DNA from: Zafaria cholistanensis
Lineage (GTDB): Bacteria > Actinomycetota > Actinomycetes > Actinomycetales > Micrococcaceae
DNA: 64,000 nt
NCBI RefSeq assembly: GCF_008580665.1
Contig: NZ_BKDJ01000008.1
Coordinates: 62,001 to 126,000 of the forward strand
Reading direction: 5' to 3'
Numbering within the stretch: the first letter of the stretch is position 1; each line of letters begins with the position of its first letter. The notes beneath the pieces were generated by a model that saw only the letters and a list, made by a program, of their open reading frames with translations, ran no database searches and had not been told where the DNA came from. Positions 1 through 9,611 of the stretch are shown here, piece after piece. Position numbers and translations under genes: made by a program.

Positions 1-206
1 TCGTTGACGTATGCCAAATACGAGATCTAAGATACGAGATATGACGGAGGCGTGACCTAAGACACATGCTCGCTGCGCCAGCCTTCTTCATCGACTTCTG
101 ACCCGCCCCGACCGCATGCCTCAGCGTTTGATCGCGGCCTTGTCCTGCAGTCCAAGAATCGGAAACCTTCCGCGGCTTGGAACCCATCCCACACCCGGAG
201 TCAATG
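1..206. other. leader region upstream of the ABC lipoprotein gene
   Basis: I see no gene here. The first 60 bases are AT-richer than the rest of the window and carry the short direct repeat ATACGAGAT twice (near 18-26 and 33-41), which could be an operator for the transporter operon. GGAG at 197-200 lies just before the ATGATG start of the lipoprotein gene. The stretch is cut by the window edge, so an upstream regulator may lie outside. Confidence 0.4.
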
Positions 207-1799
207 ATGACCTATCACAAATCACAGCAGCACTTGGGCCTGAACGGCCTGGCCAAACGTCGTGGTTCAGCGGTCGTGCTTGGAGCAGCCGCTGCAGTAG
301 CCGTACTCAGCGGCTGCTCCGTGGCCAACTCCGGCGCTGCAGCCGGCCCCGCCAACGCCGCCCCGGACACGGTGCGGATCGTCCTTCCCGAAGAACCGCC
401 CACCCTCGACCCCTGCATGAATTCGCAGTCCTCCACCGGACGCGTCACCCGTGCAAACATCACCGAAGGCCTGACGTTTCGGGACCCTTCCACCAGCGAA
501 GTCGAACCCATGCTTGCCACCGATTGGGAGCAGACAGGCAAGACCACGTGGACCTTCAACCTGCGCGAGGGCGTTCAGTTCCAGGACGGCTCCCCGTTCG
601 ACGCCAAGGCCGTTGCCTCATCCATCGAGCGGGTCCTCAAGCCTGCTCTCAGCTGCGATGTCGCCGCGCAGTTCTTCGGGGAAATCAGCCTCACTCCCAC
701 GGTGGTGGACGACCACACGATCGAGATCGAGACGAGTTCCCCCGATCCCATCCTGCCGCTCCGGATTTCGTACATCGGCATCGTGCCGGCCTCCACAGAT
801 CCCGAAGAGCGGGTGAGGGAAGTTGTGGGCACGGGCCCATACAAGGTGGGAACCTGGGATGCGGGAACCCGACTGACCCTGGAGCGTTTCGATGGCTATT
901 GGGGGGACAAGCCTGACTTCGCCTCCGTGGAGTATTCCTGGCGAACAGAAGCAGACATCCGATCAGCGATGGTCGAGACCGGAGAAGCAGACGTTGCGAC
1001 GACCCTGACACCGCAGGAAAAGGACAAAAAGAACGCGGTCGTCTTCGAAACGAACGAGACCGCCTATCTGCGACTGGACCCCACAAAAGCACCGATGGAC
1101 GACATGCGTGTTCGCCAAGCGATCGACTACGCGCTGGACCGCGATGGCCTGCTTGCATCGGTGTTCGGCGGCGTCGGCACAACGGCATCCCAAATCGTCC
1201 CGGACAGCGTCATCGGCCACAATTCCAACATCGCTCCCACGTCCTACGACATGGCCAAAGCGCAGGAGCTGGTGCGCGCAGCCAAGGCCGACGGTGTCCC
1301 GGTGGAGAACGAGATCACCCTCATCGGTCGCAACAACATCTATCCCAACGCAACGCAGGCCATGGAAGTTGTCCAGGCGGCGCTGACCGAGGCGGGGCTG
1401 AACGTGAAGATCGAGATGCTGGACGTGAACGCCTGGCTCGAATACGCACTGAGGCCGTTCCCAGAGGGAGCCGGCCCGACCATTCTGCAGGGACAGCACG
1501 GAAACCAGGCGGGCGATGCATCGTTCACGATGGTCAACAACTACGGATCAAAGGGTGGCCAGAGCACCTACGGCACTGCGGAACTGGATTCGCTGATCAA
1601 GGAGGCCGAGAGTGCATCCGGCGAGGAACGCCAGGCAGCCTTCGAAAAGGCTTTGGCGTATCAGCACGACCAGATCGTTCGCGATGCCGTACTGGTCCGG
1701 GTCGGCGGGGTGATCGCGGTATCCGACCGGGTCGCCTACGAGCCCGATTCCGCGACCTATGACGAGATGCGTGTGGCCGACATGAAACCCAAGGGATAA
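207..1799 (+). CDS. ABC transporter substrate-binding lipoprotein, peptide/nickel family 5
   Basis: Solute receptor of a Dpp/Opp-type importer, held outside the membrane by a lipid anchor. The N-terminus has a basic stretch (KRRG), a hydrophobic run and a lipobox LSGC at about residues 34-37. The mature part has the family 5 pattern: VRIVLPEEPPTLDPC near the start, then GTGPYKVGTWDAG, and VRQAIDYALDRDG in the middle. About 530 residues is normal for the family. In-frame starts exist at TTG 177, ATG 204 and ATG 207; GGAG at 197-200 fits 207 best. The gene lies 113 bp before the first permease and heads the operon. The ligand cannot be read from sequence: peptides are the default, but family 5 receptors also bind sugars, opines and other small molecules. 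Confidence 0.9.
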   Translation: MTYHKSQQHLGLNGLAKRRGSAVVLGAAAAVAVLSGCSVANSGAAAGPANAAPDTVRIVLPEEPPTLDPCMNSQSSTGRVTRANITEGLTFRDPSTSEVEPMLATDWEQTGKTTWTFNLREGVQFQDGSPFDAKAVASSIERVLKPALSCDVAAQFFGEISLTPTVVDDHTIEIETSSPDPILPLRISYIGIVPASTDPEERVREVVGTGPYKVGTWDAGTRLTLERFDGYWGDKPDFASVEYSWRTEADIRSAMVETGEADVATTLTPQEKDKKNAVVFETNETAYLRLDPTKAPMDDMRVRQAIDYALDRDGLLASVFGGVGTTASQIVPDSVIGHNSNIAPTSYDMAKAQELVRAAKADGVPVENEITLIGRNNIYPNATQAMEVVQAALTEAGLNVKIEMLDVNAWLEYALRPFPEGAGPTILQGQHGNQAGDASFTMVNNYGSKGGQSTYGTAELDSLIKEAESASGEERQAAFEKALAYQHDQIVRDAVLVRVGGVIAVSDRVAYEPDSATYDEMRVADMKPKG

Positions 1800-1912
1800 C
1801 GCCTTGGGGACTCTAGGCTCGGAGCGCCTGGCGTGGCAGGCCTTGAGTCCGCCACCGCCAAAGCGCATTTGCAGGGCCGGCAGCCAGCCATCAGAGAGTA
1901 GGTAAGAGAACA

Positions 1913-2893
1913 ATGCTGACCTATCTACGCAAGCGAATCGTTTCCAGCGCCTTGCCGCTGGTGGTGGTGATTGTGGGCGTGTTCGCGCTGGCCAGGCTCA
2001 CCGGAAACCCGGCCAGCCTGTACCTGCCGCTGAACGCCACGGACCAGATGCGCGCGGATTTCGCCGCCCGCAACGGCCTGGACCAGCCGCTGCTGGCCCA
2101 GATGGCCGATTACTTCGGGGGCGTGCTCCAGCTGGACTTCGGCACTTCCCTCCGGACGGGAGAGTCCGCAGCAGCCATGGCGCTGCGGGCTTTCCCGGCC
2201 ACTCTCCAGCTCGCCGCCACCACCATGGTGCTGGCCATCGTGCTGGCGGTGATCGTCGGCAGCTGGGCGGCCCTGAAGCCGAACGGCGTCGCGGACCGGA
2301 TCTCCAGCTTCATCTCGATGGCCGCCGCCTCCATCCCGGACTTCTGGCTTGCGATCGTGGGCATCTGGGTCTTCGCCATCACCCTCGGCTGGGTCCCCAC
2401 GTCCGGCGTCGCCGGTGCGGCCGCCTGGGTGCTGCCCATCGGAACGCTGGTGATGAGGCCTTTCGGCGCCCTGGTCCAGGTGGTGCGCGGGGCCATGGTG
2501 TCCGCCCTGGCCGAGCCGTACATCAAGCTCGCGCGCAGCAAGGGGGCCTCCCAGTCCCGGGTGGTCACCCGCCACGCGCTGCGCAATGCCGCGGCGCCGG
2601 CGCTCACCGTCGCCGGTGACCTGACCGTGGGTTTGGTCAACGGGGCCGTGGTGGTGGAAACCATCTTTGGCTGGCCCGGCATCGGCAAGCTGATGATCGA
2701 CTCGATCCTCCAGCGCGATTTCGCCGTCCTGCAGGCCTGCGTGCTGCTGACAGCCTTAGCCATTTTTGTCCTGAACATCGTCATCGACCTGTTGTACGCG
2801 CTGCTCGATCCGCGCGTCCGCCCGGCATCGGCCGCATCCCGGCGCGCCAAGGCCCGCCAGGCCGCCGTGCCTGTCCAAAGCGCCCCTGCGTGA
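1913..2893 (+). CDS. ABC transporter permease, DppB/OppB type
   Basis: First membrane subunit of the Dpp-type importer, 326 residues. It has an N-terminal membrane segment (YLRKRIVSSALPLVVVIVG), a periplasmic region, then a five-helix binding-protein-dependent transport domain. The cytoplasmic EAA loop is seen as EPYIKLARSKGASQSRVV followed by RHALRNA, where the ATPase docks. The spacing GLDQPLLAQMADYFGGVLQLDFGTS is typical of DppB. A GGTAAGAG ribosome site precedes the ATG. Between this stop and dppC lies a second, degenerate copy of the gene's last 45 or so bases. Confidence 0.92.
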   Translation: MLTYLRKRIVSSALPLVVVIVGVFALARLTGNPASLYLPLNATDQMRADFAARNGLDQPLLAQMADYFGGVLQLDFGTSLRTGESAAAMALRAFPATLQLAATTMVLAIVLAVIVGSWAALKPNGVADRISSFISMAAASIPDFWLAIVGIWVFAITLGWVPTSGVAGAAAWVLPIGTLVMRPFGALVQVVRGAMVSALAEPYIKLARSKGASQSRVVTRHALRNAAAPALTVAGDLTVGLVNGAVVVETIFGWPGIGKLMIDSILQRDFAVLQACVLLTALAIFVLNIVIDLLYALLDPRVRPASAASRRAKARQAAVPVQSAPA

Positions 2894-2900
2894 GCGGGGC

Positions 2901-3017
2901 CGCCAAGGTCCGCTGGCCCACCAAGGACCGCCGTGCCCGCCGTGCCCGCCCAGAGCATCCCTGAATAAGTAGGGTCGCAAGCTCCCGCCGTGGCGACGAA
3001 GCCGACACGGCGGGAGC
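2901..3017 (+). repeat. degenerate duplicate of the permease gene tail plus intergenic hairpin
   Basis: Bases 2901-2967 resemble the end of the preceding gene (2848-2893): GCCAAGG, then CCGCCGTGCC, then a CAGAGC/CAAAGC block and a stop-like end. This suggests a tandem duplication that left the second copy noncoding. It is followed by a perfect 12-bp hairpin, 2981-2992 pairing with 3006-3017 across a 13-base loop, with no T tract. The hairpin sits 13 bases ahead of the AGGAGG site of the next gene and could protect the mRNA end or reduce read-through. Confidence 0.5.
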
Positions 3018-3040
3018 GCCCCGATCCCTAGGAGGAACCC

Positions 3041-4048
3041 ATGAGCCAGACCACCCAAGACCTCCCCGGTACCGGCCCGGCCCCAGCCGGCCCCGCCCTG
3101 CCCGACGCGAACCGCAAGGCCCTGCGGGAAACCAAGTCGACCACCCCCAGCCTGTTCCGGCTGCTGCTGCGGGACAAGTTCGCCTGCTCCGGTGCCGTGG
3201 TACTGCTGGCCGTCCTGCTCACCGCCATCTTCGGACCGGCACTGATGGGCGACCTGGCCACCAAGCAGAACCTGCTCTTCGCAAACAAAGCTCCTTTCAA
3301 TCCGGCCAACGGCTGGGAATACTTCCTCGGCTCGGACTCGCTGGGCCGCTCCGTATTGGCCCGCCTGGTGGTGGCCACCCGGACCACCCTCATGGTGGCC
3401 GTCCCCGCGGTCGCGGTGGCGATGATCATCGGCTCGCTCTGGGGTGTCTGGGCCGGCTATCACCGGGGCTGGCGGGAGAACGTCTCGATGCGCCTCGCGG
3501 ACATCATCATGAGCTTCCCCTCGCTCCTGCTCGCCGTCGTCGTCCTGTACGTGTTCAGCCCGTCCGTGGCGAACATCGTGGCGATCCTGGCCCTGACCCG
3601 CATCCCCATCTACCTGCGCACCGCCCGTGCCGAGTCGGCCGAACTGCAGAGCCGCACCTTCGTCGACGCCGCCCGGACCTTCGGCGCGCGCCCCAACGCC
3701 ATCATTGGCCGCCACGTCATCCCGGTGGTCATTCCCACCATCCTGACGCTGGCCACCCTGGAGTTCTGCTACGTCATGCTGGCCGAGTCCTCGCTGAGCT
3801 TCCTCGGCATCGGCATCCAGCCGCCGGACGTCAGCTGGGGCCTCCTGGTTTCCCAGGGGCGCCAGTACCTGCAGACCGCCTGGTGGCTGTCCATCTTCCC
3901 GGGCCTGGCCATCGTCATCACGGCCATCTCGGCGAACCTGCTGGCCGCCTGGCTGCGCATCGCCACCGACCCGTCCCAGCGCTGGCGCCTGGCGGTGCCC
4001 GGCCGCAAAAAGCTCATCACCCGCATCCCGGCCAAGGAGTCCAAGTGA
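3041..4048 (+). CDS. ABC transporter permease, DppC/OppC type
   Basis: Second membrane subunit, 335 residues. It has an N-terminal OppC_N segment with one helix (LLLRDKFACSGAVVLLAVLL), then a periplasmic stretch with the family signature FLGSDSLGRSVLARLV, then the five-helix transport domain. The EAA loop reads VDAARTFGARPNAIIGRHVIP. AGGAGG at 3030-3035 sits five bases before the ATG and fixes the start. The stop codon overlaps a possible GTG start of the downstream ATPase, so the two are probably translationally coupled. Confidence 0.92.
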   Translation: MSQTTQDLPGTGPAPAGPALPDANRKALRETKSTTPSLFRLLLRDKFACSGAVVLLAVLLTAIFGPALMGDLATKQNLLFANKAPFNPANGWEYFLGSDSLGRSVLARLVVATRTTLMVAVPAVAVAMIIGSLWGVWAGYHRGWRENVSMRLADIIMSFPSLLLAVVVLYVFSPSVANIVAILALTRIPIYLRTARAESAELQSRTFVDAARTFGARPNAIIGRHVIPVVIPTILTLATLEFCYVMLAESSLSFLGIGIQPPDVSWGLLVSQGRQYLQTAWWLSIFPGLAIVITAISANLLAAWLRIATDPSQRWRLAVPGRKKLITRIPAKESK

Positions 4049-4050
4049 CC

Positions 4051-5094
4051 ATGACGGCAACCAACGAAGGGACCCGGCGCCCCGGCGAGCCGAACCGCGT
4101 CGTCCTGCGCGTAGCGGGCCTGGACGTCGACATCCGCACCCCCTCGGGGGAAATTCGAGCAGTCAGCGGCACGGGCTTCGTCGCCCGCGCCGGCCAGACC
4201 CTGGCCCTGCTCGGGGAGTCCGGCTGCGGCAAGTCCATGACGGCCAAGGCCATTGCCGGCCTGCTGGACCCGGTGGCCCATGTCTCCGGGGGCACGGTGG
4301 AGCTGGACGGCAAGGACCTGAACCGGATGTCCGCCAAGGAACGCCGCAAGGTGGCCGGCGCCGAACTGGGCATCGTCTTCCAGGACGCGCTGACAGTCCT
4401 GAACCCCGTCTACCCGGTGGGCGTCCAGCTCGGCGAGGCCTTCCGCATCCACCGCGGGCTCTCCGCCAAGGCCGCCCGCAAGGAGGCCATCGCGCTGATG
4501 AAGCGCGTGGGCATCCCCGAGCCCGAATCCCGCGTGGACGCGTTCCCGCACCAGTTCTCCGGCGGCATGCGCCAGCGCATCCTGATCGCCATGGCGGTGG
4601 CGCTCAGCCCCAAGCTGCTGATCGCTGACGAACCCACCACCGCCCTGGACGTCACGGTTCAGGCACAGATCATGGACCTGCTCCGCCGCCTCCGCCAAGA
4701 GGAGAACATGGCGGTGGTCCTCATTACCCACGACCTCGCCGTGGTCGCCGAGGAGGCCGACGACGTATCCGTGATGTATGCCGGCACCGTCGCCGAGCAG
4801 GGGCCGGTGGAGCAGGTCTTCGCCACTCCCCGGCACCCCTACACCAAGGGCCTGCTCGAATCGGTGCCGGTGGACGCAGAACGCGGAAGCAACCTTTCCT
4901 CGATCCCGGGAAGCCCGCCGGAGCTGAAGAACATTCCCGCCGGCTGCGTCTACCAGGACCGTTGCCCGCTGGCGCGGGAACTGTGCCGCCAGGAGCGCCC
5001 GGTGCTGCGCGAAGTGGCGCCCGGCCAGCAGGCCGCCTGCCACTTCTCCGAACTCCTGGCCACCGACGAAACCCTTGAGGAGATCAAGTCATGA
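4051..5094 (+). CDS. ABC transporter ATPase, DppD/OppD type
   Basis: First ATP-hydrolysing subunit of the importer. Motifs in order: Walker [10 protein letters not shown], signature FSGGMRQRI, Walker [13 protein letters not shown], and the switch His in LITHDLAVV. The C-terminal oligopeptide domain has the Cys-bearing [14 protein letters not shown], which in DppD/OppD homologues can bind an Fe-S cluster. Starts are GTG 4045 (overlapping the dppC stop) or ATG 4051; AAGGAG at 4034-4039 could serve either. The reading frame stays open far upstream inside dppC, but that is a shadow. It overlaps the next ATPase gene by 4 bp (ATGA). Confidence 0.92.
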   Translation: MTATNEGTRRPGEPNRVVLRVAGLDVDIRTPSGEIRAVSGTGFVARAGQTLALLGESGCGKSMTAKAIAGLLDPVAHVSGGTVELDGKDLNRMSAKERRKVAGAELGIVFQDALTVLNPVYPVGVQLGEAFRIHRGLSAKAARKEAIALMKRVGIPEPESRVDAFPHQFSGGMRQRILIAMAVALSPKLLIADEPTTALDVTVQAQIMDLLRRLRQEENMAVVLITHDLAVVAEEADDVSVMYAGTVAEQGPVEQVFATPRHPYTKGLLESVPVDAERGSNLSSIPGSPPELKNIPAGCVYQDRCPLARELCRQERPVLREVAPGQQAACHFSELLATDETLEEIKS

Positions 5095-6188
5095 CCGCTC
5101 TGCTGGATCGTTCCCACTCCGGCGCCGACGTCGCCCTCGAGGTCCACGACGTCACCAAGACCTTCCAGGTGGCGCGCAGCGCCTCCGGCAACAACCGGCT
5201 GCGGGCCCTGGACGGAATCAACCTCACGGTCGGCCGCGGCGAGACCCTGGGGCTCGTCGGCGAGTCCGGCTGCGGCAAGTCCACCCTGGCGCGCACGCTG
5301 ATGCTGCTGGAGAAGCCGGATTCCGGAACCGTGGCCTTTGAGGGGCAGGACCCGTTCGGCCTCAAGGGCAAGGAGCTGCTCGCCTGGCGGCGGCGCGTCC
5401 AAATGGTCTTCCAGGATCCCTTCGCCTCGCTGAACGCCCGCATGACGGCCGGGGAGATCATCTCCGAGCCGTGGGCCACCCACCGCAGCCTCTACAAGAC
5501 CGGACGCGAGCGCGAGGCCCGGCTGCACGAGCTCCTGCAGCTGGTGGGCCTGCGTCCCTCTGACGCGAAGAAGTCCCCGCAGGAGTTCTCCGGCGGCCAG
5601 CGCCAGCGCATCGGCATCGCCCGCGCACTTGCCCTGAACCCGGAACTGATCATCCTCGACGAACCCGTATCCGCGCTGGACCTGTCCGTGCAGGCCCAGG
5701 TACTGAACCTGCTCAACGACCTGCAGCAGAAGCTGGGCGTAAGCTACATCTTCATCTCCCACGACCTGTCGGTGGTCCGCCACGTGACGGACCGCGTCGC
5801 GGTGATGTACCTGGGCCGGATCATTGAGACGGGCACCACCGAGGACGTCTTCGAACGTCCCCTGCACCCGTACACGGCGGCGCTGATGTCCGCCTCCCCC
5901 AAGCTGGATGCCGCGTCCCGCCCCGCCGAGCGGATCGTCCTGCAGGGTGAGCTGCCTTCGCCGCTGGATCCGCCCTCCGGCTGCCGGTTCCGCACCCGCT
6001 GCTGGAAGGCCCAGGACGTCTGCGCTACCCAGGCTCCCCCACGGCGCACCGCCTCCGAAGCGGGCCGGGTCGCCCTGCCCGTGCCGACCCTGCGCGGAGC
6101 CGCACCGGCGGCGCACGCCGCCGAGTGCCACTTCCCGCTCGAGGATCCGCAGGACGCCGGCCTGCGGGCCACCGCGGCCGGGACGTGA
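5091..6188 (+). CDS. ABC transporter ATPase, DppF/OppF type
   Basis: Second ATPase of the importer, 365 residues, forming a heterodimer with the DppD-like subunit. It has Walker [10 protein letters not shown], signature SGGQRQRIGIARAL, Walker B LIILDEPVSALD and the switch His in ISHDLSVV. The C-terminal oligopeptide domain keeps the cysteine pattern (CRFRTRCWKAQDVC). The C-terminal tail is Ala/Arg rich and about 30 residues longer than usual. The start overlaps the stop of dppD as ATGA, and the end overlaps the next gene as GTGA, so the five transporter genes and the exporter form one operon. Confidence 0.92.
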   Translation: MTALLDRSHSGADVALEVHDVTKTFQVARSASGNNRLRALDGINLTVGRGETLGLVGESGCGKSTLARTLMLLEKPDSGTVAFEGQDPFGLKGKELLAWRRRVQMVFQDPFASLNARMTAGEIISEPWATHRSLYKTGREREARLHELLQLVGLRPSDAKKSPQEFSGGQRQRIGIARALALNPELIILDEPVSALDLSVQAQVLNLLNDLQQKLGVSYIFISHDLSVVRHVTDRVAVMYLGRIIETGTTEDVFERPLHPYTAALMSASPKLDAASRPAERIVLQGELPSPLDPPSGCRFRTRCWKAQDVCATQAPPRRTASEAGRVALPVPTLRGAAPAAHAAECHFPLEDPQDAGLRATAAGT

Positions 6189-6907
6189 GCCCGGCCGACT
6201 ACGCCGTCCTGGGCGCCACGATGTTCGTGGCGTCCGGGCTGCAGGGCTCCATCGGCTTCGGTGCCGGCCTCGTGGCCGCGCCGGTCATAGCGCTGGTGGA
6301 GCCCTCTCTGCTGCCCGCCCTGGTGGTCATGCTGGCGTGCGTCCTGACGCTGCTGGTCGCGATCCGCGACAGAGCGGCGCTGGACGTCAGGGGCGCCAGC
6401 TGGGCCCTGGCCGGGCGGGCTCCCGGCAGCATGCTGGGCGCCTGGCTGGTAGTGGCGGTGTCGGCGACCACTCTCTCCTGGATCGTGGCCATTGCGGTGC
6501 TCACTGGAATCGGATCGGCCTTCCTCGGATGGCGCCCGGCCCGGACTCCCGCCACCCTGGCCATCGCCGGCGTCCTCTCCGGCATCATGGGTACCGCCAC
6601 GTCCGTGGGCGGAGCCCCGATGGCCATCATCTGGCAGGGCCTTCCCCCGGCGCGCATCCGGGCCACGATGAGCGCGTTCTTCCTGGTCGGATCGCTCATG
6701 TCCGTGGGTCTGTTGGCCTTCGCCGGCCTCGTGACGCCCGCGGTGGTGCAGGCCTTCCTGCTGCTGGTCCCGGTGGTGCTGGCTGGCTTTTTCGCATCCC
6801 GCTGGCTCAACCGCTTCCTCGACGCGGATCGGCTGCGCCTGGCGGGCCTGTTCGCCGCGGCGGCCGGCGCCGTCGTGCTGGCCGTGCGGCTGATCCTCGG
6901 CGGCTGA
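6185..6907 (+). CDS. TSUP (TauE/SafE) family membrane exporter
   Basis: About 240-residue polytopic membrane protein of the TSUP family, whose members move sulfite, sulfoacetate or other small organic anions. It has about seven to eight hydrophobic segments and two related halves, each with a glycine-rich motif (GSIGFGAGLVAAP in the first, GIMGTATSVGGAPMAI in the second), as the family shows. I place the start at GTG 6185, which overlaps the dppF stop as GTGA. Co-transcription with the importer suggests that it exports a by-product of the imported compound, but the substrate is unknown. Confidence 0.82.
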   Translation: MSPADYAVLGATMFVASGLQGSIGFGAGLVAAPVIALVEPSLLPALVVMLACVLTLLVAIRDRAALDVRGASWALAGRAPGSMLGAWLVVAVSATTLSWIVAIAVLTGIGSAFLGWRPARTPATLAIAGVLSGIMGTATSVGGAPMAIIWQGLPPARIRATMSAFFLVGSLMSVGLLAFAGLVTPAVVQAFLLLVPVVLAGFFASRWLNRFLDADRLRLAGLFAAAAGAVVLAVRLILGG

Positions 6908-7538
6908 GCACGGCCGTGCCCAAGGCCTGTCGGGACTGTGAGATTAATGAGGGGTTTGGCCTGCCGCACGGTTAGCTACTTCTTCCTCCGAACACCATCG
7001 GAAGGCATTCAGGGCCGGCCTCCACCTCATGGCCCATCGTGCTCGACTGCGACCCGCTTACCGCTTGGTACATCGCCGCGGAGCTGCCGGGGCCATAGGG
7101 CCAATGTCCGAAACCCGCGTCCCACCTGCCCCGGCGCGCTCCTAAAGGCGGCTATTCCAGGGCCGGGAGTATGTTCCCTGCCAGCGGCGTTCATAGAGGT
7201 GGCCCGTCAGTGAACGCATAGACGGAAGCGGGTCTTTTTGATGGAATTTTGCGCCTTCCAATGGTGTGCGGCCAACGTGGCCGCGCCTAGTGGCAATGGT
7301 TGTGGATCGCACTGTAGCGCCGGGACGACCGGCGACCCAAACCGTGGAAACATGCATTAGCTGCAGGAACACCACGGCGGTTTGCGCAGATATGCGGTCG
7401 TTGGAGGTATCGATGACGACTCTTCGCCCGACAACCGTCCTCCGAACAGCTCAAATACGCATTCGGCCTCGCCCGGGAGTATCCACACCTAATACAACTC
7501 CGGTGGGTTTAACGCCGATAACGGCGCATATGACAGGT
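6908..7538. other. intergenic region without a clear gene
   Basis: About 630 bases between the exporter and the terminator of the hydroxyquinol operon. Short open frames exist on both strands (minus 7142-7375 and plus 7266-7577), but none has a convincing ribosome site or a family I recognise. The stretch looks less GC-rich than its neighbours at 7200-7530, which would fit a decayed insertion. GCACGGCCGTGC just after the exporter stop (6907-6918) is a small palindrome that may help termination. Confidence 0.4.
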
Positions 7539-7567
7539 GCTCCCCGGTGGACATGCCGCCGGGGAGC
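7539..7567 (-). terminator. terminator hairpin of the hydroxyquinol operon
   Basis: A perfect 9-bp stem: GCTCCCCGG at 7539-7547 pairs with CCGGGGAGC at 7559-7567 across an 11-base loop. It lies 23 bases past the stop codon of the dioxygenase gene on the minus strand. There is no strong T tract. Confidence 0.6.
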
Positions 7568-7590
7568 GTTGGGGTGAAGTGCTACCCCAG

Positions 7591-8520
7591 TCAGGCCCCC
7601 GTTGGTGCGAGGACGATGTCGAAGCGGGTGCGGGCCCATCCGGTGCCCTCCAGGTCGCGCCCGTCGGGGGTGGGAGTTCCGGCCGGCTGGGGGACGAAGT
7701 CCTTGATGAGGGAGTCCTTGACGCCGAACACGGAGTCACCGATCTCCAGCTGCGGGTCGCCGGTAACAAAGATGTGGGTGACCAGGGTGCGCAGGCCCGG
7801 CGCGGTGACCATGAAGTGCAGGTGGGAGGCCCGGACCGGGGACCGGCCGACCTTCTCGAGCATCATGCCGACGGGTCCGTCGTGCGGGATCGGGTACGGG
7901 GTGGGGGTCAGCCCCCAGAAGCTGTAGTTCCCGTCCTTGTCGGAGTAGAGGTGGGCCCGTCCGGCGATGCGCCCGTCGGTGTATTGGGCGTCGTAGAACC
8001 CGTCGTCGTCGGCTTCCCAGACCTCGATCCGCGCGTTCGGGACCGGGTTGCCGTCGGTGTCGGTGACGGTGCCCTCAACCCAGCAGGGCTGGCCGGAGGC
8101 GCTGCCGGCGATGTCCCCGCCGAGGGGGATCTCCGGGGCGTCCTCGGCGAAGAACGGCCCGAACACAGTGGCCTCGGTCGCGTTCCCGACCGCTTCGTTG
8201 TTCACGGCCACGGTCATCATGGAGGCTCCGAGCACGTCCGAGAGCAGGATGAACTCCTGGCGCTTGTCATCGGTGATATGCCCGGCCGCGGTGAGGAACG
8301 CAATCGCTGCGTCCCACTCGGCCTCGGTCAGGCGGACCTCGCGGATAAAGGTGTGCAGGTGCCGGGTCAGGGCCTGCATGAGGTCCTTCAGACGGGGGTC
8401 CTCGCACTTTTCGAAGGACGCCAGCACGGTGTCGGTGAGGGTTTCCTCGATCGTGCGCTGCTGCGGGCTGACGCCGTTGATGGTGGTTCCGGGAGCGTGG
8501 GAGGTGGCGTCGGCGCTCAT
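7591..8520 (-). CDS. hydroxyquinol 1,2-dioxygenase (intradiol ring cleavage)
   Basis: Cleaves hydroxyquinol (1,2,4-trihydroxybenzene) between the two ortho hydroxyls to maleylacetate; a non-haem Fe(III) enzyme of 309 residues. The N-terminal dimerisation domain (about residues 20-120) is followed by the catalytic beta-sandwich with [19 protein letters not shown]. Likely iron ligands are Tyr in GFYDAQY or TPYPIP and His in RASHLHFMV. Catechol and chlorocatechol dioxygenases share this fold. I choose hydroxyquinol because the next gene upstream is a maleylacetate reductase, which uses the product. The ATG at 8520 overlaps the reductase stop as ATGA; a long open frame upstream is a shadow. Confidence 0.87.
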   Translation of the reverse strand: MSADATSHAPGTTINGVSPQQRTIEETLTDTVLASFEKCEDPRLKDLMQALTRHLHTFIREVRLTEAEWDAAIAFLTAAGHITDDKRQEFILLSDVLGASMMTVAVNNEAVGNATEATVFGPFFAEDAPEIPLGGDIAGSASGQPCWVEGTVTDTDGNPVPNARIEVWEADDDGFYDAQYTDGRIAGRAHLYSDKDGNYSFWGLTPTPYPIPHDGPVGMMLEKVGRSPVRASHLHFMVTAPGLRTLVTHIFVTGDPQLEIGDSVFGVKDSLIKDFVPQPAGTPTPDGRDLEGTGWARTRFDIVLAPTGA

Positions 8521-9611
8521 CGGGTGGCTCCTTCCAGGGCCTGCTCGGACAGGGTCACGGGGTCCGCACCGGTGAGCGCGGCCTGAAGCAGGGCGGTCAG
8601 GTTCGCCTCGGTGACGGGGCGGGGGTTGCTGGCCGGAATTGCGGGCAGGGCCACCTGAACGGCCTCGGCGATCCCGTCGGCGGTGAACCCGTAGTCGGCC
8701 AGGGCCTTCGGCGCGTCCAGCCTCGCGCGCAGTCCCTGCAGCCCCTCCAGCGCGGTGGGCGCGCCGAACGCCGCGGCCATCCTCGCCTCGGGCTCCGGGA
8801 CGAAGGGTGCGTTGAACGCGAGCACGTAGGGCAGCACGGTGGCGTGGGTTTGGGCGTGGGGCAGGTTGAACGTCCCGCCGAGCACGTGGCAGATCTTGTG
8901 GTGCATCCCGGACCCGGCGGAGGCGAAGGCGACCGCGGCCAGGTACGCCCCGTAGAGGGCCTGTTCCCGGCCCTCCAACCCGGACGGGTCCGCGACGATG
9001 GCCGGCAGCCCCGCAGCCAGGGCACGGATTCCCTCGGCGGCCAGCGCGCTGTTGATCGGATCCGCCCGCGGACCCCAAAGGGAGTCCACGCAGTGCGCCA
9101 TCCCGTTCAGGCCCGAGGCCACCGACATGTCCACCGGCAGGGACAGGGTCAGCGACGCGTCGTAAATCACCGTCACCGGCAGGACCCTGTCGTCGACCCC
9201 GGTGGTCTTGCGGGCGGCCTCGGTCAGGCCCCACACGTTGGTCGCCTCCGACCCCGCGTAGGTGGTCGGCACCGCGATAATCGGGATCCCCGTGGTCATC
9301 GCCACCGCCTTCGCCAAACCCGTGGTCGAGCCCCCGCCCACGCACACGATCAAGTCGATCCCCGCCTCGATCGCGGCGGTACGGGCGCGATCGGCGACCT
9401 CGACCGGCACGTGCATGATGACCTCGTGGTGCCACAAAGCCACCTCAATGTCCGCCGCCACCTTTCGGGCCATCGGAAGTTCGAACTCCGAGGCAATCAC
9501 CATCACCCGCGAAGCACCCAACCGGGCCACCTCCGCGGCCAGATACTCCGCGGCCTTCCCGGAACCGAACAGGACCCGCTGGCCCAACGTCACATGTTCA
9601 AACGTCAGCAT
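8517..9611 (-). CDS. maleylacetate reductase
   Basis: NAD(P)H-dependent reductase turning maleylacetate into 3-oxoadipate, 364 residues, iron-containing alcohol dehydrogenase fold. Visible are the nucleotide-binding [14 protein letters not shown], the pattern [17 protein letters not shown], and the His-rich segment [25 protein letters not shown] that marks maleylacetate reductases. It lies between the monooxygenase (1-bp overlap) and the dioxygenase (4-bp overlap) in a three-gene operon. Together the operon takes a phenolic acid via hydroxyquinol to the 3-oxoadipate pathway. Confidence 0.9.
   Translation of the reverse strand: MLTFEHVTLGQRVLFGSGKAAEYLAAEVARLGASRVMVIASEFELPMARKVAADIEVALWHHEVIMHVPVEVADRARTAAIEAGIDLIVCVGGGSTTGLAKAVAMTTGIPIIAVPTTYAGSEATNVWGLTEAARKTTGVDDRVLPVTVIYDASLTLSLPVDMSVASGLNGMAHCVDSLWGPRADPINSALAAEGIRALAAGLPAIVADPSGLEGREQALYGAYLAAVAFASAGSGMHHKICHVLGGTFNLPHAQTHATVLPYVLAFNAPFVPEPEARMAAAFGAPTALEGLQGLRARLDAPKALADYGFTADGIAEAVQVALPAIPASNPRPVTEANLTALLQAALTGADPVTLSEQALEGATR

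Noticed and set aside
2756-4060. 434-codon minus-strand frame across the permease genes
   Set aside because: Antisense shadow: Gly/Gln/Asp-rich with no domain, opposite two clear DppB/DppC permeases.
8521-9435. 305-codon upstream extension of the hydroxyquinol dioxygenase frame
   Set aside because: It overlaps the maleylacetate reductase in another frame, and dioxygenases of this family are about 300 residues; the ATG at 8520 overlaps the reductase stop.
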